Assembly: GCF_000421225.1 (NCBI RefSeq)
Contig: NZ_ATWL01000014.1
Span: 34,536 to 98,535 of the forward strand
Origin: Ruania albidiflava DSM 18029
GTDB taxonomy: Bacteria > Actinomycetota > Actinomycetes > Actinomycetales > Beutenbergiaceae
DNA: 64,000 nt
Reading direction: 5' to 3'
Shown: piece after piece, positions 35,708-44,392 of the stretch
How the letters are laid out: each line of letters begins with the position of its first letter
How positions within the stretch are numbered: position 1 is the stretch's first letter
Notes under the pieces: model-generated
The model's database searches: none
What the model was told of the DNA's origin: nothing
The model's input: only the letters and a program-made list of their open reading frames with translations
Made by a program: the position numbers and the translations under genes

Positions 35708-37822
35708 ATGAGTGCGCCGCCAGGAGTTGTTGATGTGCTCATGGCGACCGATCTCCGCTTTCCTGGTGGCACAACGGCCAGCATCGTTGAGGAGGTCACC
35801 GCCCAAGCGCGCGCGGGATACCGGACGGCCCTGCTGCACATCCCCTCGCCGATCCAGCGTCCAGGCGTCCCCTTCGCTCCCCGCATCCGCTCGCTGCTCG
35901 AGTCCGGTATGGCCGACCTGGTGCTCGATGGCCCGGTGCATGCCAAGATCCTCGTCATCCGTCACCCCAGCGTCCTGACGGCGATGCCCCCCTGGCTGCC
36001 GCACGTGACGGCGGACAAGGTACTGATCGTCGTCAACCAGGTTCCCGTCGATCCGCGGGCGCACGCGCCCTATTACGACGTCATGGAGAACCACCGCGCT
36101 GCGCGCAGGTTCACGGACACGGAACCTGTCTGGGCACCCATCGGGCCAGCGGTGCGCAAGGCGCTCACGCGTTTCGAACCCCGGATCCCGATGCTCGACC
36201 ACGACTGGACGAACATCGTTGACGCGGACGCCTGGTACACCCCTCGCTCCCACGCTCCGGGGGACCATCCTGTGATCGGTCGCCACACGCGAGGGCACTG
36301 GAGCAAGTGGCCGGCCGATCGGCAGACCCTGCTCGCAGCCTATCCTGCTGATGAGCGATACACGGTGCAGGTGCTCGGCGGTACCGAGGCTCCACGGGAT
36401 GTGCTCGGCTACTTGCCGAAGAACTGGATAGACCTACCGTTCAACTCTGTCGCTGCAGCCGACTTCCTCGGTCGCACAGACTTCGTCGTCTACTACCATC
36501 ACCCGGCGCTGATCGAGGCCTTCGGACGGACAGTGCTCGAAGGTGCCGCGTCCGGCGCCGTCACGATTGTCGATCCCCTGTTCGAGCCGACTTTCGGGCC
36601 AGCCTGCGTCTACGCTGAACCACTCGAAGTTCGCCGGATCATCGACCGCATGAGTATCGACCACGACGCCTACACGTCACAGTCCCGCCGCGCCGTGGAG
36701 CACGTACGGGCCCATTTCAGCTATGACGCGCACGCTGCCCGTCTCGCTGCGCTCATCGGGCCACCGGAGCCGCGGCCGGCCGGTGGGGCGGACGACGATG
36801 GGGCATGGGAAGCCTTGCCTGCGGACGAGACGAAGACGCTGATCGTCGACCTTCGTCCGCGCGCTTCGCTCGGCGTCGCCGAGGTCCGGCAACTTCATCG
36901 AGCCAGCGACCCGGACGGGGTGGCCTCGGCGCTCCTGCTCGTTCCGGCTGCCGCGGTCACCGAAGAGCTGAGAGCCATCGCCGACATCGAGACCATTCCC
37001 GACGTCGTTGACGACGTGTCGTCCCGTGAACGTCACCGGTACGTCCGTGCACGTGTTCAGGGCATCCTGGAGACCTATCCGCGCATCAGGCGAGTGGTGG
37101 TGCTCGGGGACGCTGATACTGTCCTGTCGGCCGTGCCTCCTGCAGTGCCCTTGCACCGTGCAGTACGCGAAGACCAGCGATGGTGCACCAGTGAGCCGGT
37201 GCAGCGGTCGAACGGTGTGGTCGCCCATTCGGGGCGTTCGGTCTCTGAGCTCACGCAACGGGGCATCAACCTGTTGCGGCAACGTGCACCACGGCTCGTT
37301 GTCCGGCTCGGTCTGCTGTCGAAGCACGCGGCGCGTTCGTTGCACGCTCAGACTCTCGATCGGCTCGCACCGTCCGGCGCCTTGCTGATCGAGCGGACCG
37401 AGATCCCGAAGCTGCCCACTCCTCCCTCTCCCATATCGAACAGACGACCCACAGCGCTCTTCGTGGTCACAGATCCCTCGATCGCTGCAGGTGAGACGTT
37501 GCTGGCCATACGCCGGCGAGCTGTGATCAGCAATGCCTTCCGGCCTGTGGTGCTTGCGCCGACGACATGGCTCACAGAAGGGGACAGGCTTGGCATCGTA
37601 GTGGAGACGTTTGTGGTCCGCAGGCTCACAACGCAGGCGTATACTCGGGCGCAGTCTGGTTACCTGCGTCGTCGTATCGCTGAAGTCGTGCAAGCGTTCC
37701 AACCTGCTTCTGCGACGACGATCCGAAGGGGGCCGGGCGATCCGTCGAGTCTCCTCGGGGAGGCGCTCGACGTTGCTGAGGAGCTGAGCACGCAGCGGAC
37801 TGCGTCCGGTGATCTGGACTAG
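35708..37822 (+). CDS. GT-B glycosyltransferase, large, two-part
   Basis: 704-residue protein from ATG 35708, with GGGAGGAAG upstream. The N-terminal Rossmann domain (VDVLMATDLRFPGGTT...AGYRTALLH) belongs to the same module that follows the GT2 domains of the proteins at 1-1642, 2121 and 9176. A GT4-like C-terminal lobe follows (YTVQVLGGTEAPRDVLGYL, and HPALIEAFGRTVLEGAASG with the donor-binding acidic residues). From about 370 a second Rossmann-like region begins (TKTLIVDLRPRASLGVAE), with a further one near 570. It likely glycosylates a product of this locus. Acceptor unknown. Confidence 0.8.
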   Translation: MSAPPGVVDVLMATDLRFPGGTTASIVEEVTAQARAGYRTALLHIPSPIQRPGVPFAPRIRSLLESGMADLVLDGPVHAKILVIRHPSVLTAMPPWLPHVTADKVLIVVNQVPVDPRAHAPYYDVMENHRAARRFTDTEPVWAPIGPAVRKALTRFEPRIPMLDHDWTNIVDADAWYTPRSHAPGDHPVIGRHTRGHWSKWPADRQTLLAAYPADERYTVQVLGGTEAPRDVLGYLPKNWIDLPFNSVAAADFLGRTDFVVYYHHPALIEAFGRTVLEGAASGAVTIVDPLFEPTFGPACVYAEPLEVRRIIDRMSIDHDAYTSQSRRAVEHVRAHFSYDAHAARLAALIGPPEPRPAGGADDDGAWEALPADETKTLIVDLRPRASLGVAEVRQLHRASDPDGVASALLLVPAAAVTEELRAIADIETIPDVVDDVSSRERHRYVRARVQGILETYPRIRRVVVLGDADTVLSAVPPAVPLHRAVREDQRWCTSEPVQRSNGVVAHSGRSVSELTQRGINLLRQRAPRLVVRLGLLSKHAARSLHAQTLDRLAPSGALLIERTEIPKLPTPPSPISNRRPTALFVVTDPSIAAGETLLAIRRRAVISNAFRPVVLAPTTWLTEGDRLGIVVETFVVRRLTTQAYTRAQSGYLRRRIAEVVQAFQPASATTIRRGPGDPSSLLGEALDVAEELSTQRTASGDLD

Positions 37823-37829
37823 GAGAATG

Positions 37830-39014
37830 GTGGGCACAGGCACAGGCGTGCGCCGGGCGGGGGCCGCGGGACTCCGTCGCGTGCGATCGTTCCTAGGCAG
37901 GATGCGGCGCAAGTATCGTGCTGGTCGCATGCTGCTGCGCGAGCTGCGCAAGCTCCTTCGAAAAGAACGGCAGTGGCCCGTCGCATTGCGCATGCGTAGG
38001 CCGCGGTGGTGGCTGAAGGGGTTCCTGTCTCGTAGTTCGGTGCTCTATGACCTGGACCATAATGAGCACGGCAAGTATGTGTCCGATCTGCAACGGGTGT
38101 TTCGCACGAAACGAATGGTCAACCCGCGTCTGCAGGACGTGATCAACAATAAGTTCACGACCCACTTGTTGTTGCGCGCGATGGACGTACGGTCGCCAGA
38201 GCTCCTCGGTCTGTACTCCCGTGGGGCAGTGCATCCGTTCCCAGCAGACGATCAGATCCACCTGAGCACATACCTGACGTCTCTGCCGGTCGGAGAGACA
38301 GTGTTCTTCAAGGTCCTGGCCGGTGCCGAGGGAAAGAACATCTTTGCACTGACACGCACCTCGGCGGATGCGATGCGCGTCAACGGCGAGGTGCTGCCCA
38401 TCGCGGACGCCATCGGACTTCTGCGCCGGCAGGACCGGCCATTCATCATCGAACGGGGCCTTGAGCAACATGCAGCTGTCTCCGCCCTCTTCCCGTCCTC
38501 GGTGAACACCGTACGAGCGCTCACCATGCTCGATGTGAACAACAACAACGAGCCCTTCATCGCGCTCGCAGTGCAGCGGATTGGCTGCAGGCGATCAGCT
38601 CCGTCGGACAACTGGAGCCGGGGAGGGCTCAGCGCGCGTATCGACCTGGACACTGGTCGGCTGACACGAGCGACCAGGTTGCCCGACAGCAACGTCAAGG
38701 AATGGTTCGAGACTCATCCGGACACAGGCGCCCAGATCGCCGGTGTGGTGCTGCCGCACTGGGAGGAGACGCGTGCGCTCATCCTGCACTCGGCTCGCGT
38801 ACTTTCCTTCATGGAGTACGTCGGCTGGGACATCGTGATCGGCCCGGACGGTCCGCTCGTGCTCGAGGCGAACATCAACACGGGGGTGAACGTGCTGCAG
38901 TCCCACCAGCCGCTGTTCACCGATCCACGAGTTCGCGCCTTCTATGCACAGCGCGGTGTTCGCACTGAGCTCAGTGACGAGCCGCCGCCCGTCGCGATCG
39001 AGGAACCGGTGTGA
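37830..39014 (+). CDS. Sugar-transfer-associated ATP-grasp protein (PF14397-like)
   Basis: 394-residue protein resembling the ATPgrasp_ST family. GTG 37830 lies 4 bases after AGGAG; in-frame starts at 37809 and 37827 are alternatives. A strongly basic N-terminus (RRVRSFLGRMRRKYRAGR) could contact membrane lipids. ATP-grasp elements are VFFKVLAGAEGKNIF (from about 160), FIIERGLEQH, VNTVRALTML, NWSRGGLSARID (about 268), MEYVGWDIVI and EANINTGVNVLQSHQPLF near the C-terminus. By family it may ligate an amino acid to a glycan or peptide. Its stop overlaps the GTG of the racemase gene, so the two are coupled. Confidence 0.8.
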   Translation: MGTGTGVRRAGAAGLRRVRSFLGRMRRKYRAGRMLLRELRKLLRKERQWPVALRMRRPRWWLKGFLSRSSVLYDLDHNEHGKYVSDLQRVFRTKRMVNPRLQDVINNKFTTHLLLRAMDVRSPELLGLYSRGAVHPFPADDQIHLSTYLTSLPVGETVFFKVLAGAEGKNIFALTRTSADAMRVNGEVLPIADAIGLLRRQDRPFIIERGLEQHAAVSALFPSSVNTVRALTMLDVNNNNEPFIALAVQRIGCRRSAPSDNWSRGGLSARIDLDTGRLTRATRLPDSNVKEWFETHPDTGAQIAGVVLPHWEETRALILHSARVLSFMEYVGWDIVIGPDGPLVLEANINTGVNVLQSHQPLFTDPRVRAFYAQRGVRTELSDEPPPVAIEEPV

Positions 39015-39793
39015 ACGGAGTGTCCACGAGAGTGATGCCTACGTCGGCGGGCCCGGTCCTTGGCGTGCTGGGTGGGATGGGGCCTGCGGCGACCGCAGAC
39101 TTCCTGGACAAGCTGGCTGCACGGACTCCTGCTGGCCGAGACCAGGAGCACATTGCGACCTTGGTCTACTCCGACCCGACGACACCGGACCGCTCGGACG
39201 CCATCGTCGCCGCTGGTGCCGATCCGTTGCCAGCGCTGGTGCACGGTGTCGAGTTCTTGTCTAGCGCCGGCGTCAGTGCCATAGCCGTCCCGTGCAACTC
39301 TGCGCACTACTGGTTCAACGACATGCAACATGCTGCCGACGTGCCCATCTTGCACATCGTCGACGCCGTAGCCGACAAGGTGAGGGCATGGGAAGGTGGG
39401 GTGTCGCGGATCGGCTTGATGTCGACCGACGGTACCGCAAGGTCGGGTGTCTACGACCGCCTTGTCGACCACGGCTACGAGCTGATGAACCTCACCGATC
39501 TTGGCGAGGACAATCCGACGACAGCAGGCATCCGACTGGTGAAGGCCGGGAGCCTGGAACGAGCGCAGACGGTGCTGGTCGAGGCAGCAAACATGTTGGT
39601 GGACCGAGGGGCACAAGCCATCGTCTACGGCTGCACCGACATCTCCGCGGTCCTCGGCCCAGCGCCGCCAGGCGTCGCAGTCCCGGTGTGGGACTCCGCG
39701 ACGGCGCTGGCCGACGCAGCTGTCGACTACATCCGCAACGAGCGCCACGTTGGTGGCACAGCAACGAGGAAGGTTACCCATGGCGCACGCTGA
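39011..39793 (+). CDS. Aspartate/glutamate racemase
   Basis: 260-residue cofactor-independent racemase of the Asp/Glu/hydantoin family, interconverting L and D forms with two cysteines. Both are present: Cys95 in VPCNSAHYW and Cys208 in VYGCTDIS. The N-terminal LGVLGGMGPAAT is a family hallmark. GTG 39011 overlaps the previous stop, and the gene overlaps the ATG of the next one by 14 bases, so it is embedded in the ATP-grasp operon. It probably supplies D-Glu or D-Asp for the peptide made here rather than for peptidoglycan, which normally has its own MurI. Confidence 0.9.
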   Translation: MNGVSTRVMPTSAGPVLGVLGGMGPAATADFLDKLAARTPAGRDQEHIATLVYSDPTTPDRSDAIVAAGADPLPALVHGVEFLSSAGVSAIAVPCNSAHYWFNDMQHAADVPILHIVDAVADKVRAWEGGVSRIGLMSTDGTARSGVYDRLVDHGYELMNLTDLGEDNPTTAGIRLVKAGSLERAQTVLVEAANMLVDRGAQAIVYGCTDISAVLGPAPPGVAVPVWDSATALADAAVDYIRNERHVGGTATRKVTHGAR

Positions 39794-42347
39794 TTCGGTC
39801 ACGTTGGACCGGCTGCAGGCCATCAGCTATCGGTCTGGTAACGATGCGCCGCGTGGGCGGCGTCGGCGATTCACGAATGCTCTGGTGGTCGTGGATGCGT
39901 CTGGCCCAGACGAGGCGATGATCCGTGGCCTCGGCGAAGCACAGTTTCGTGGGCGCGAGACCGGCGACCGCACGGAGCACTCGTGGAAGTTCCTGACGGA
40001 GTGCCTGGAGCTGCTCCACGGGCGCACGATCGACTGTCGTAGCAAGCCGGCGGCTCTGGCGTCCATCGCCAGCGTGATGGCCGAACTATCCCGCCGCGCG
40101 CGTGCGCGGGATCAAGAGTGGCGTCCGCGTATCGGCCTGGACAAGCGCTCGGCGCGTCGCCTGATGAAGCAGGCAGCCGAGCGCGCCGGAGTCATCGAGG
40201 GCGCAGTTCCGATGGCTGGGGCCCTGTACGGCGTGGAGACTGCGCTGCTGGACGTTGCTGCCCGCGGCCTGGGGATCTCAGTGGCGAGCCTGTTGGGTGA
40301 CGAGCCGGCGCCGGTCGCCCGGATCCAGCCTGTTTCTGCGGGCAACACAACGACCGCCGAGCTGATCGATGACCTCAAGGCGCGGTCGGGTGACGATTCG
40401 GGCGACCTGCCAGTCTGGTTGGACTTCCAACGGAAGCTGTCCTACTCCCGTGCGCTGCGGCGCATACGCGCGGTCGTCCGCGCTGCCGGGCGGCACGAGA
40501 TCGGTAACGAGATCGTCATTCGTCGCGCACTTCGGTTCAGAGACCTTGGTCGGCGCCCAGCACTGCTTCGTGCGGTGGACGAGATCGTCGAACGCGCACC
40601 GCATCCGGTCCGCGTCACCATCGCAACCGATGTTGTCGGCGTAGCGCGCCGGCTGAGCAGCCTGCTGATGCGTCGTCGCAGGACACGAGTGGTCGTGGTG
40701 CGGCCAGCGGCTGCTGGTGGTTTGGTTGCCGCTGCAGGGATGGCCCGAGACCTGAAGTACGCCCCGGCACAGCGGCTGTACATCTCGGACGTCGAGCTGG
40801 GAGGCCCCATAGCAGCTGCGGCGCTCCAGCACCTGGCGGCCGCGCTCCCTGGTGTGCAGGGTGTCATCACGCACGACCACCACGGCGAGCAACCGGATGT
40901 CGTGGACGGGCAAGGTCTCGACATCGCGATGCCGTGGGAGACGATCGTGGACGCGGTCAACGACCTGGCAGTGGTGCCTCCGGAGCAGGCGATTGGTGAT
41001 CGGCAGCCGAACACCTACAGCGAGGTGCCGTTCCTGCAGCCGATCGGTCCGAACGGGACCAAGGGACACATGATGGAGCGCCAGGCGCTCTCCCGTGGCA
41101 TGTCCACCATCCGGTTCTCCAAGGGCGCCTTCGTGGCCAACGACGGTGTGCATGAACCATTGCTGTTCAAGTGGAGCAGGTCTCCGCTGTCCAGCGCCTC
41201 CGCGCTCGCCCTGTGCACGCACAAGGAAGCGACCCGGTTGCGGCTGGGGCGCGCCGGGGTCCCCGTTCCTCGGGGCCGCACGTTCCGCAACGGCGACTTC
41301 GAGACAGCCAGGGCCTTCGCCGACAGCCTCGGCTATCCAGTAGTCGTCAAGCCCGCGATGGGGGTGCGCGGCATCGGAGTCGTTGCTGGCATCCAGGATC
41401 GCAGCGAGCTAGATCTCGCCTTCGACCAGCTGCGGCAGAGCAAGCTCGGCGAGCAGGACTTCATTGTCGAGAAGCACATCTCCGGGAAGGACTACCGGAT
41501 CGTGGTGGTGGGCGACGAGGTGATCGCTGCCATTCTCCGCGACCCGGCCTCGGTGGTCGGTGACGGCGTGCACAATGTGGCCGAGCTGATCATCCGCAAG
41601 AACGCTACCCGCCGGTTGAACCCGCACCTGTGGGGCCGGCCGATCCTGTTCGGGCCGGCTGCTCGCTACCAGCTCGCCCGAGAGGGCCTGACCCTGGAGT
41701 CGGTCCCACCCGCGGGCGAGCGAGTCCTGCTGTCGAACTCGTGCAGCCTCTCCCAAGGCGGCGACTCCGTGGACGTGCTGGACGAGCTGCACCCCAGTGT
41801 CCGCGAAGCCTGCGTAGCAGCGGTCAAGGCCATTCCAGGTCTGGCGTTCTGCGGCGTGGACTTCCTGCTGGAAGACCATCGCAAGCCGCTCGCCGAGCAG
41901 GAGGCCGGGATCTGCGAGCTGAACGCCCATGCGGCGATCGGCAACTGCGAGTACCCCACCTATGGCAAGCCGCGCGAAGTCGCTCGTACGTTCATGGATG
42001 CCTGCATCGAGCGTTATGACCTCGATGTCTGGCAGAAGCCCGCCGAGCAGCTGTCGTTGCGCTTGGTCGTCCGTGGACGGGTTACCGGCGTCGGCTATCG
42101 GGAGTGGATGCGCCGGCATGCGAAGACCTACGGTGTCACCGGCTGGGTGCGCAACCGTGGCCGCCGCAGCGTCGAGGTGGTCATCGCCGGCGAGACGGTG
42201 GCCGCCAGCGCGCTCGCCGCGGCGGCAGTCCTGGGCCCGACCCGAGCCCGTCCGACCTCGGTGACCACCGAGCATGTCCAACGTCCGGCGACGTCTGACT
42301 TCAGCATCGTCCAGCGCGCACCCCAGGAGCTTGCCCGTGTCCAGTGA
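39780..42347 (+). CDS. Triple fusion: degenerate enolase fold - ATP-grasp - acylphosphatase
   Basis: 855-residue protein from ATG 39780, with AGGAAGG upstream. Residues 20-410 have an enolase-superfamily layout (ALYGVETALLDVAARGLGIS, barrel strands VWLDFQ and VVVRPAAAGGL) but lack the catalytic lysines and most metal ligands. An ATP-grasp domain follows (about 425-735): YPVVVKPAMGVRGIGV, FIVEKHISGKDYRIVVVG, SVVGDGVHNVAELI and metal-binding CELN. Residues 760-830 are an acylphosphatase domain with VRGRVTGVGYR and GWVRN; Arg774 and Asn792 are 18 apart, as in true acylphosphatases. ATP-grasp enzymes make acylphosphates, so the fused domain may hydrolyse or edit that intermediate. The start lies inside the racemase gene. 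Confidence 0.85.
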   Translation: MAHADSVTLDRLQAISYRSGNDAPRGRRRRFTNALVVVDASGPDEAMIRGLGEAQFRGRETGDRTEHSWKFLTECLELLHGRTIDCRSKPAALASIASVMAELSRRARARDQEWRPRIGLDKRSARRLMKQAAERAGVIEGAVPMAGALYGVETALLDVAARGLGISVASLLGDEPAPVARIQPVSAGNTTTAELIDDLKARSGDDSGDLPVWLDFQRKLSYSRALRRIRAVVRAAGRHEIGNEIVIRRALRFRDLGRRPALLRAVDEIVERAPHPVRVTIATDVVGVARRLSSLLMRRRRTRVVVVRPAAAGGLVAAAGMARDLKYAPAQRLYISDVELGGPIAAAALQHLAAALPGVQGVITHDHHGEQPDVVDGQGLDIAMPWETIVDAVNDLAVVPPEQAIGDRQPNTYSEVPFLQPIGPNGTKGHMMERQALSRGMSTIRFSKGAFVANDGVHEPLLFKWSRSPLSSASALALCTHKEATRLRLGRAGVPVPRGRTFRNGDFETARAFADSLGYPVVVKPAMGVRGIGVVAGIQDRSELDLAFDQLRQSKLGEQDFIVEKHISGKDYRIVVVGDEVIAAILRDPASVVGDGVHNVAELIIRKNATRRLNPHLWGRPILFGPAARYQLAREGLTLESVPPAGERVLLSNSCSLSQGGDSVDVLDELHPSVREACVAAVKAIPGLAFCGVDFLLEDHRKPLAEQEAGICELNAHAAIGNCEYPTYGKPREVARTFMDACIERYDLDVWQKPAEQLSLRLVVRGRVTGVGYREWMRRHAKTYGVTGWVRNRGRRSVEVVIAGETVAASALAAAAVLGPTRARPTSVTTEHVQRPATSDFSIVQRAPQELARVQ

Positions 42348-43506
42348 AACCCTCTCCCAGAAGATCGCACCACACGAGGAGTTCGACGGCGTCCTAGCAC
42401 TGCGTGCACTGTTGCGAGCGGGTCTGGACGTCGAGGTCTATCCGCGCCAGGTGGTCTACGCACCGGCTAGGAACGGTGTCGATCTCTCATTCGTCCACGG
42501 AATCCCTGGGAGCAGCGGGCTCGGTCCGGTGACGTATGCGCAGGACAAGCGGATGCAGCGAGGTCTGTTGGAGCGTCACGGGGTCCCCGTCCCGCGGTCC
42601 GCAACCTTCACCATGGGCCGAGGTATCAGTGGCGCCAAGCGATTCGCCCGGAAGGTGGGCTACCCGGTCCTGGTCAAACCAGCCGTCGGTGACAATGGCA
42701 TCGAGACCTTCCGCAACATTCGAAGCTCCGGCGGTATCGACGCGGCGCTGGACTATCTGCGTACCCCACCGTCCGAGCGCCCAGGATTCAGCCGTGCTGC
42801 CTACGGGCTCACCGAGCTACGGGAACCCGGGGAGGAGAACGGCCGGATCGTCGTGCCGCCCGGGTACATGTTCATGGTGGAGAAGCAGCTCGAAGGTACC
42901 TATCTGCGCGTGCTGGTCAGTGACGGCGAAGTGCGCTCGATCATCCAGTGCGAGGGCGTGCCCACTGACGAGAGCTTCATCGGCGGCACCGAGATCCTCG
43001 GGCAGACCCATCCCAGTCTCAACGAGCTCGCGTTGCGCGCGGTGGCCGCGCTGCCCGGGCTGAGTCTGGCGGCGATCGACTTCGTGGTGGAGAACCCGGT
43101 TCGGCCGGTCGATGAACAGGACCTTGGTGTCGTGGAGCTCTCCGAACGTCCGGCGCTGTGGGTTCAGGCGCGGGTGGATCCCACGTGGGCGGAGCAGCTC
43201 GCCGAGGACCTGGTCCGCCGGTACGCCACGGCTGAGGGACATAGTCTTCCAGAGCCGCGGCCGTCCGTCTCCGTGACACTGGAAGCACACGCGCTACCCG
43301 ACGCCACGGAGGGAGGCCAGGCTATCGTCGAGGCCGCCACTGCCCGGGGGCTGCAGGCCGAGGTCACCGACGTCGACCAGACTGCGGGAACGGTCTACGC
43401 GAAGCTATCCGGCGACGCCGGTATCGTTGCGCACCTGGTCAACGAGATGCTCAACGGTTCGATCGACGAGCAACGGGTGATGCTCGCGGTGGTCCGCCCG
43501 AGCTGA
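42337..43506 (+). CDS. ATP-grasp-like protein with acylphosphatase-like C-terminus, partly degenerate
   Basis: 389-residue protein whose GTG start at 42337 lies within the end of the triple-fusion gene. The ATP-grasp part has VTYAQDKRMQRGLLERHGVPVP, the lysine loop YPVLVKPAVGDNGIE (about residue 110) and VEKQLEGTYLRVLVSDGEV. It lacks the VVGDG segment of its neighbours, and the usual metal-binding E-x-N is ELS near 265. Residues 308-389 have the beta-alpha-beta-beta-alpha-beta pattern of acylphosphatase but no Arg/Asn pair. It is probably a weak or inactive partner subunit of the preceding enzyme. The same active/degenerate gene pair occurs at 45430 and 44393. Confidence 0.8.
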   Translation: MSSETLSQKIAPHEEFDGVLALRALLRAGLDVEVYPRQVVYAPARNGVDLSFVHGIPGSSGLGPVTYAQDKRMQRGLLERHGVPVPRSATFTMGRGISGAKRFARKVGYPVLVKPAVGDNGIETFRNIRSSGGIDAALDYLRTPPSERPGFSRAAYGLTELREPGEENGRIVVPPGYMFMVEKQLEGTYLRVLVSDGEVRSIIQCEGVPTDESFIGGTEILGQTHPSLNELALRAVAALPGLSLAAIDFVVENPVRPVDEQDLGVVELSERPALWVQARVDPTWAEQLAEDLVRRYATAEGHSLPEPRPSVSVTLEAHALPDATEGGQAIVEAATARGLQAEVTDVDQTAGTVYAKLSGDAGIVAHLVNEMLNGSIDEQRVMLAVVRPS

Positions 43507-43518
43507 GCGGAAGCAGCC

Positions 43519-44377
43519 ATGAACGATGCAACGGATGAGTCAGCGCACGTGATGCGCGACCTCCGGCTGAGTGTGACCGGGTGGAATACCCGCGTGATCG
43601 TCCGAGAAGCCTTGGCCCGTGGGATCGAGGTCGAGCGGCTCGGCCCCAACGGTGGAGTCCGGTTGATCCGCGGCAACCGGCGGCACTGGTGGTGGGCGGA
43701 GCCGCTGGGCTCGGCAGTGGTGAAGCCGCGGAATGCCAAACGCGGCGCCGGAGTTCACGTCGCGCTGCGGTCGCGATCTGCATTTGTTCGAGCATTCCGG
43801 TCCGTGGCCGAAGAGTATGGGTCGGTCCTGGTCGAGCAGCACCAGGTCGGGAAGGAGTTCCGATTCTTGGCCGTTGGAGGGAGGATCGTCGGTGTGATCC
43901 ACAGACGTCCTGCCAGCGTGGTCGGGGACGGTCGATCGACCGTGGAAGAACTCGTCCGAGCCAAGAACCAAGACCGTGGCCCAGTGCACAAGCCCTTGAA
44001 GCTGGGCGAACCAGAACTCAAGGTCCTAGCCAGACAGCGTATGCGTGCTTCCAGCGTCCCCGGCACCGGGCTGCGTGTCTTCCTCCGCAACACGCTCAAC
44101 CTCCACGTCGGAGCCGATGCCGTCGAAGCGGCGGCGGAGATCTCCGCCGAGGAGATGCAGGTGATGGAACGCGTAGCACAAGCCGTGCCTGGCGCAGGCG
44201 TCCTGGGCATCGATGCTCTCGTGCCGCGCAAGGAGGAAGACGGAGGTCTGGGCATCATCGAGCTCAACGGTGCCCCCCCTGATCTCGATGCACCACTTTC
44301 CGTGGGAGGGAAGACAGGTGGATGTCGCGGCTGCCATCGTCACCGCGATGTTTCCCGGTACTGCACTCTCTACCTGA
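43519..44377 (+). CDS. ATP-grasp ligase with apparent +1 frameshift near the C-terminus
   Basis: CphA/RimK-like ATP-grasp ligase of about 285 residues. Motifs are SAVVKPRNAKRGAGV (about residue 61), VLVEQHQVGKEFRF, PASVVGDGRSTVEELV, LGIDALV and the metal-binding IIELNGAP. Reading straight on gives a frame to 44430 with a non-family tail that runs into the convergent gene. Removing one base from the seven-C run at 44273-44279 instead gives the expected ending (ISMHHFPWEG...DVAAAIVTAMFPGTAL) and a stop at 44375-44377, 15 bases before the convergent stop. So either a sequencing slip, a slippery tract or a recent mutation is present. Last gene of the plus-strand operon. Confidence 0.75.
44273..44279 (+). 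repeat. Seven-C homopolymer at the site of the frameshift
   Basis: A run of seven C in the sequence TGCCCCCCCTG within the last 110 bases of the ATP-grasp gene at 43519. Six C would restore the conserved HHFPWEG frame. Such runs are prone both to sequencing error and to slipped-strand mutation. Confidence 0.75.
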
Positions 44378-44392
44378 GCACAGGCGATGGCG

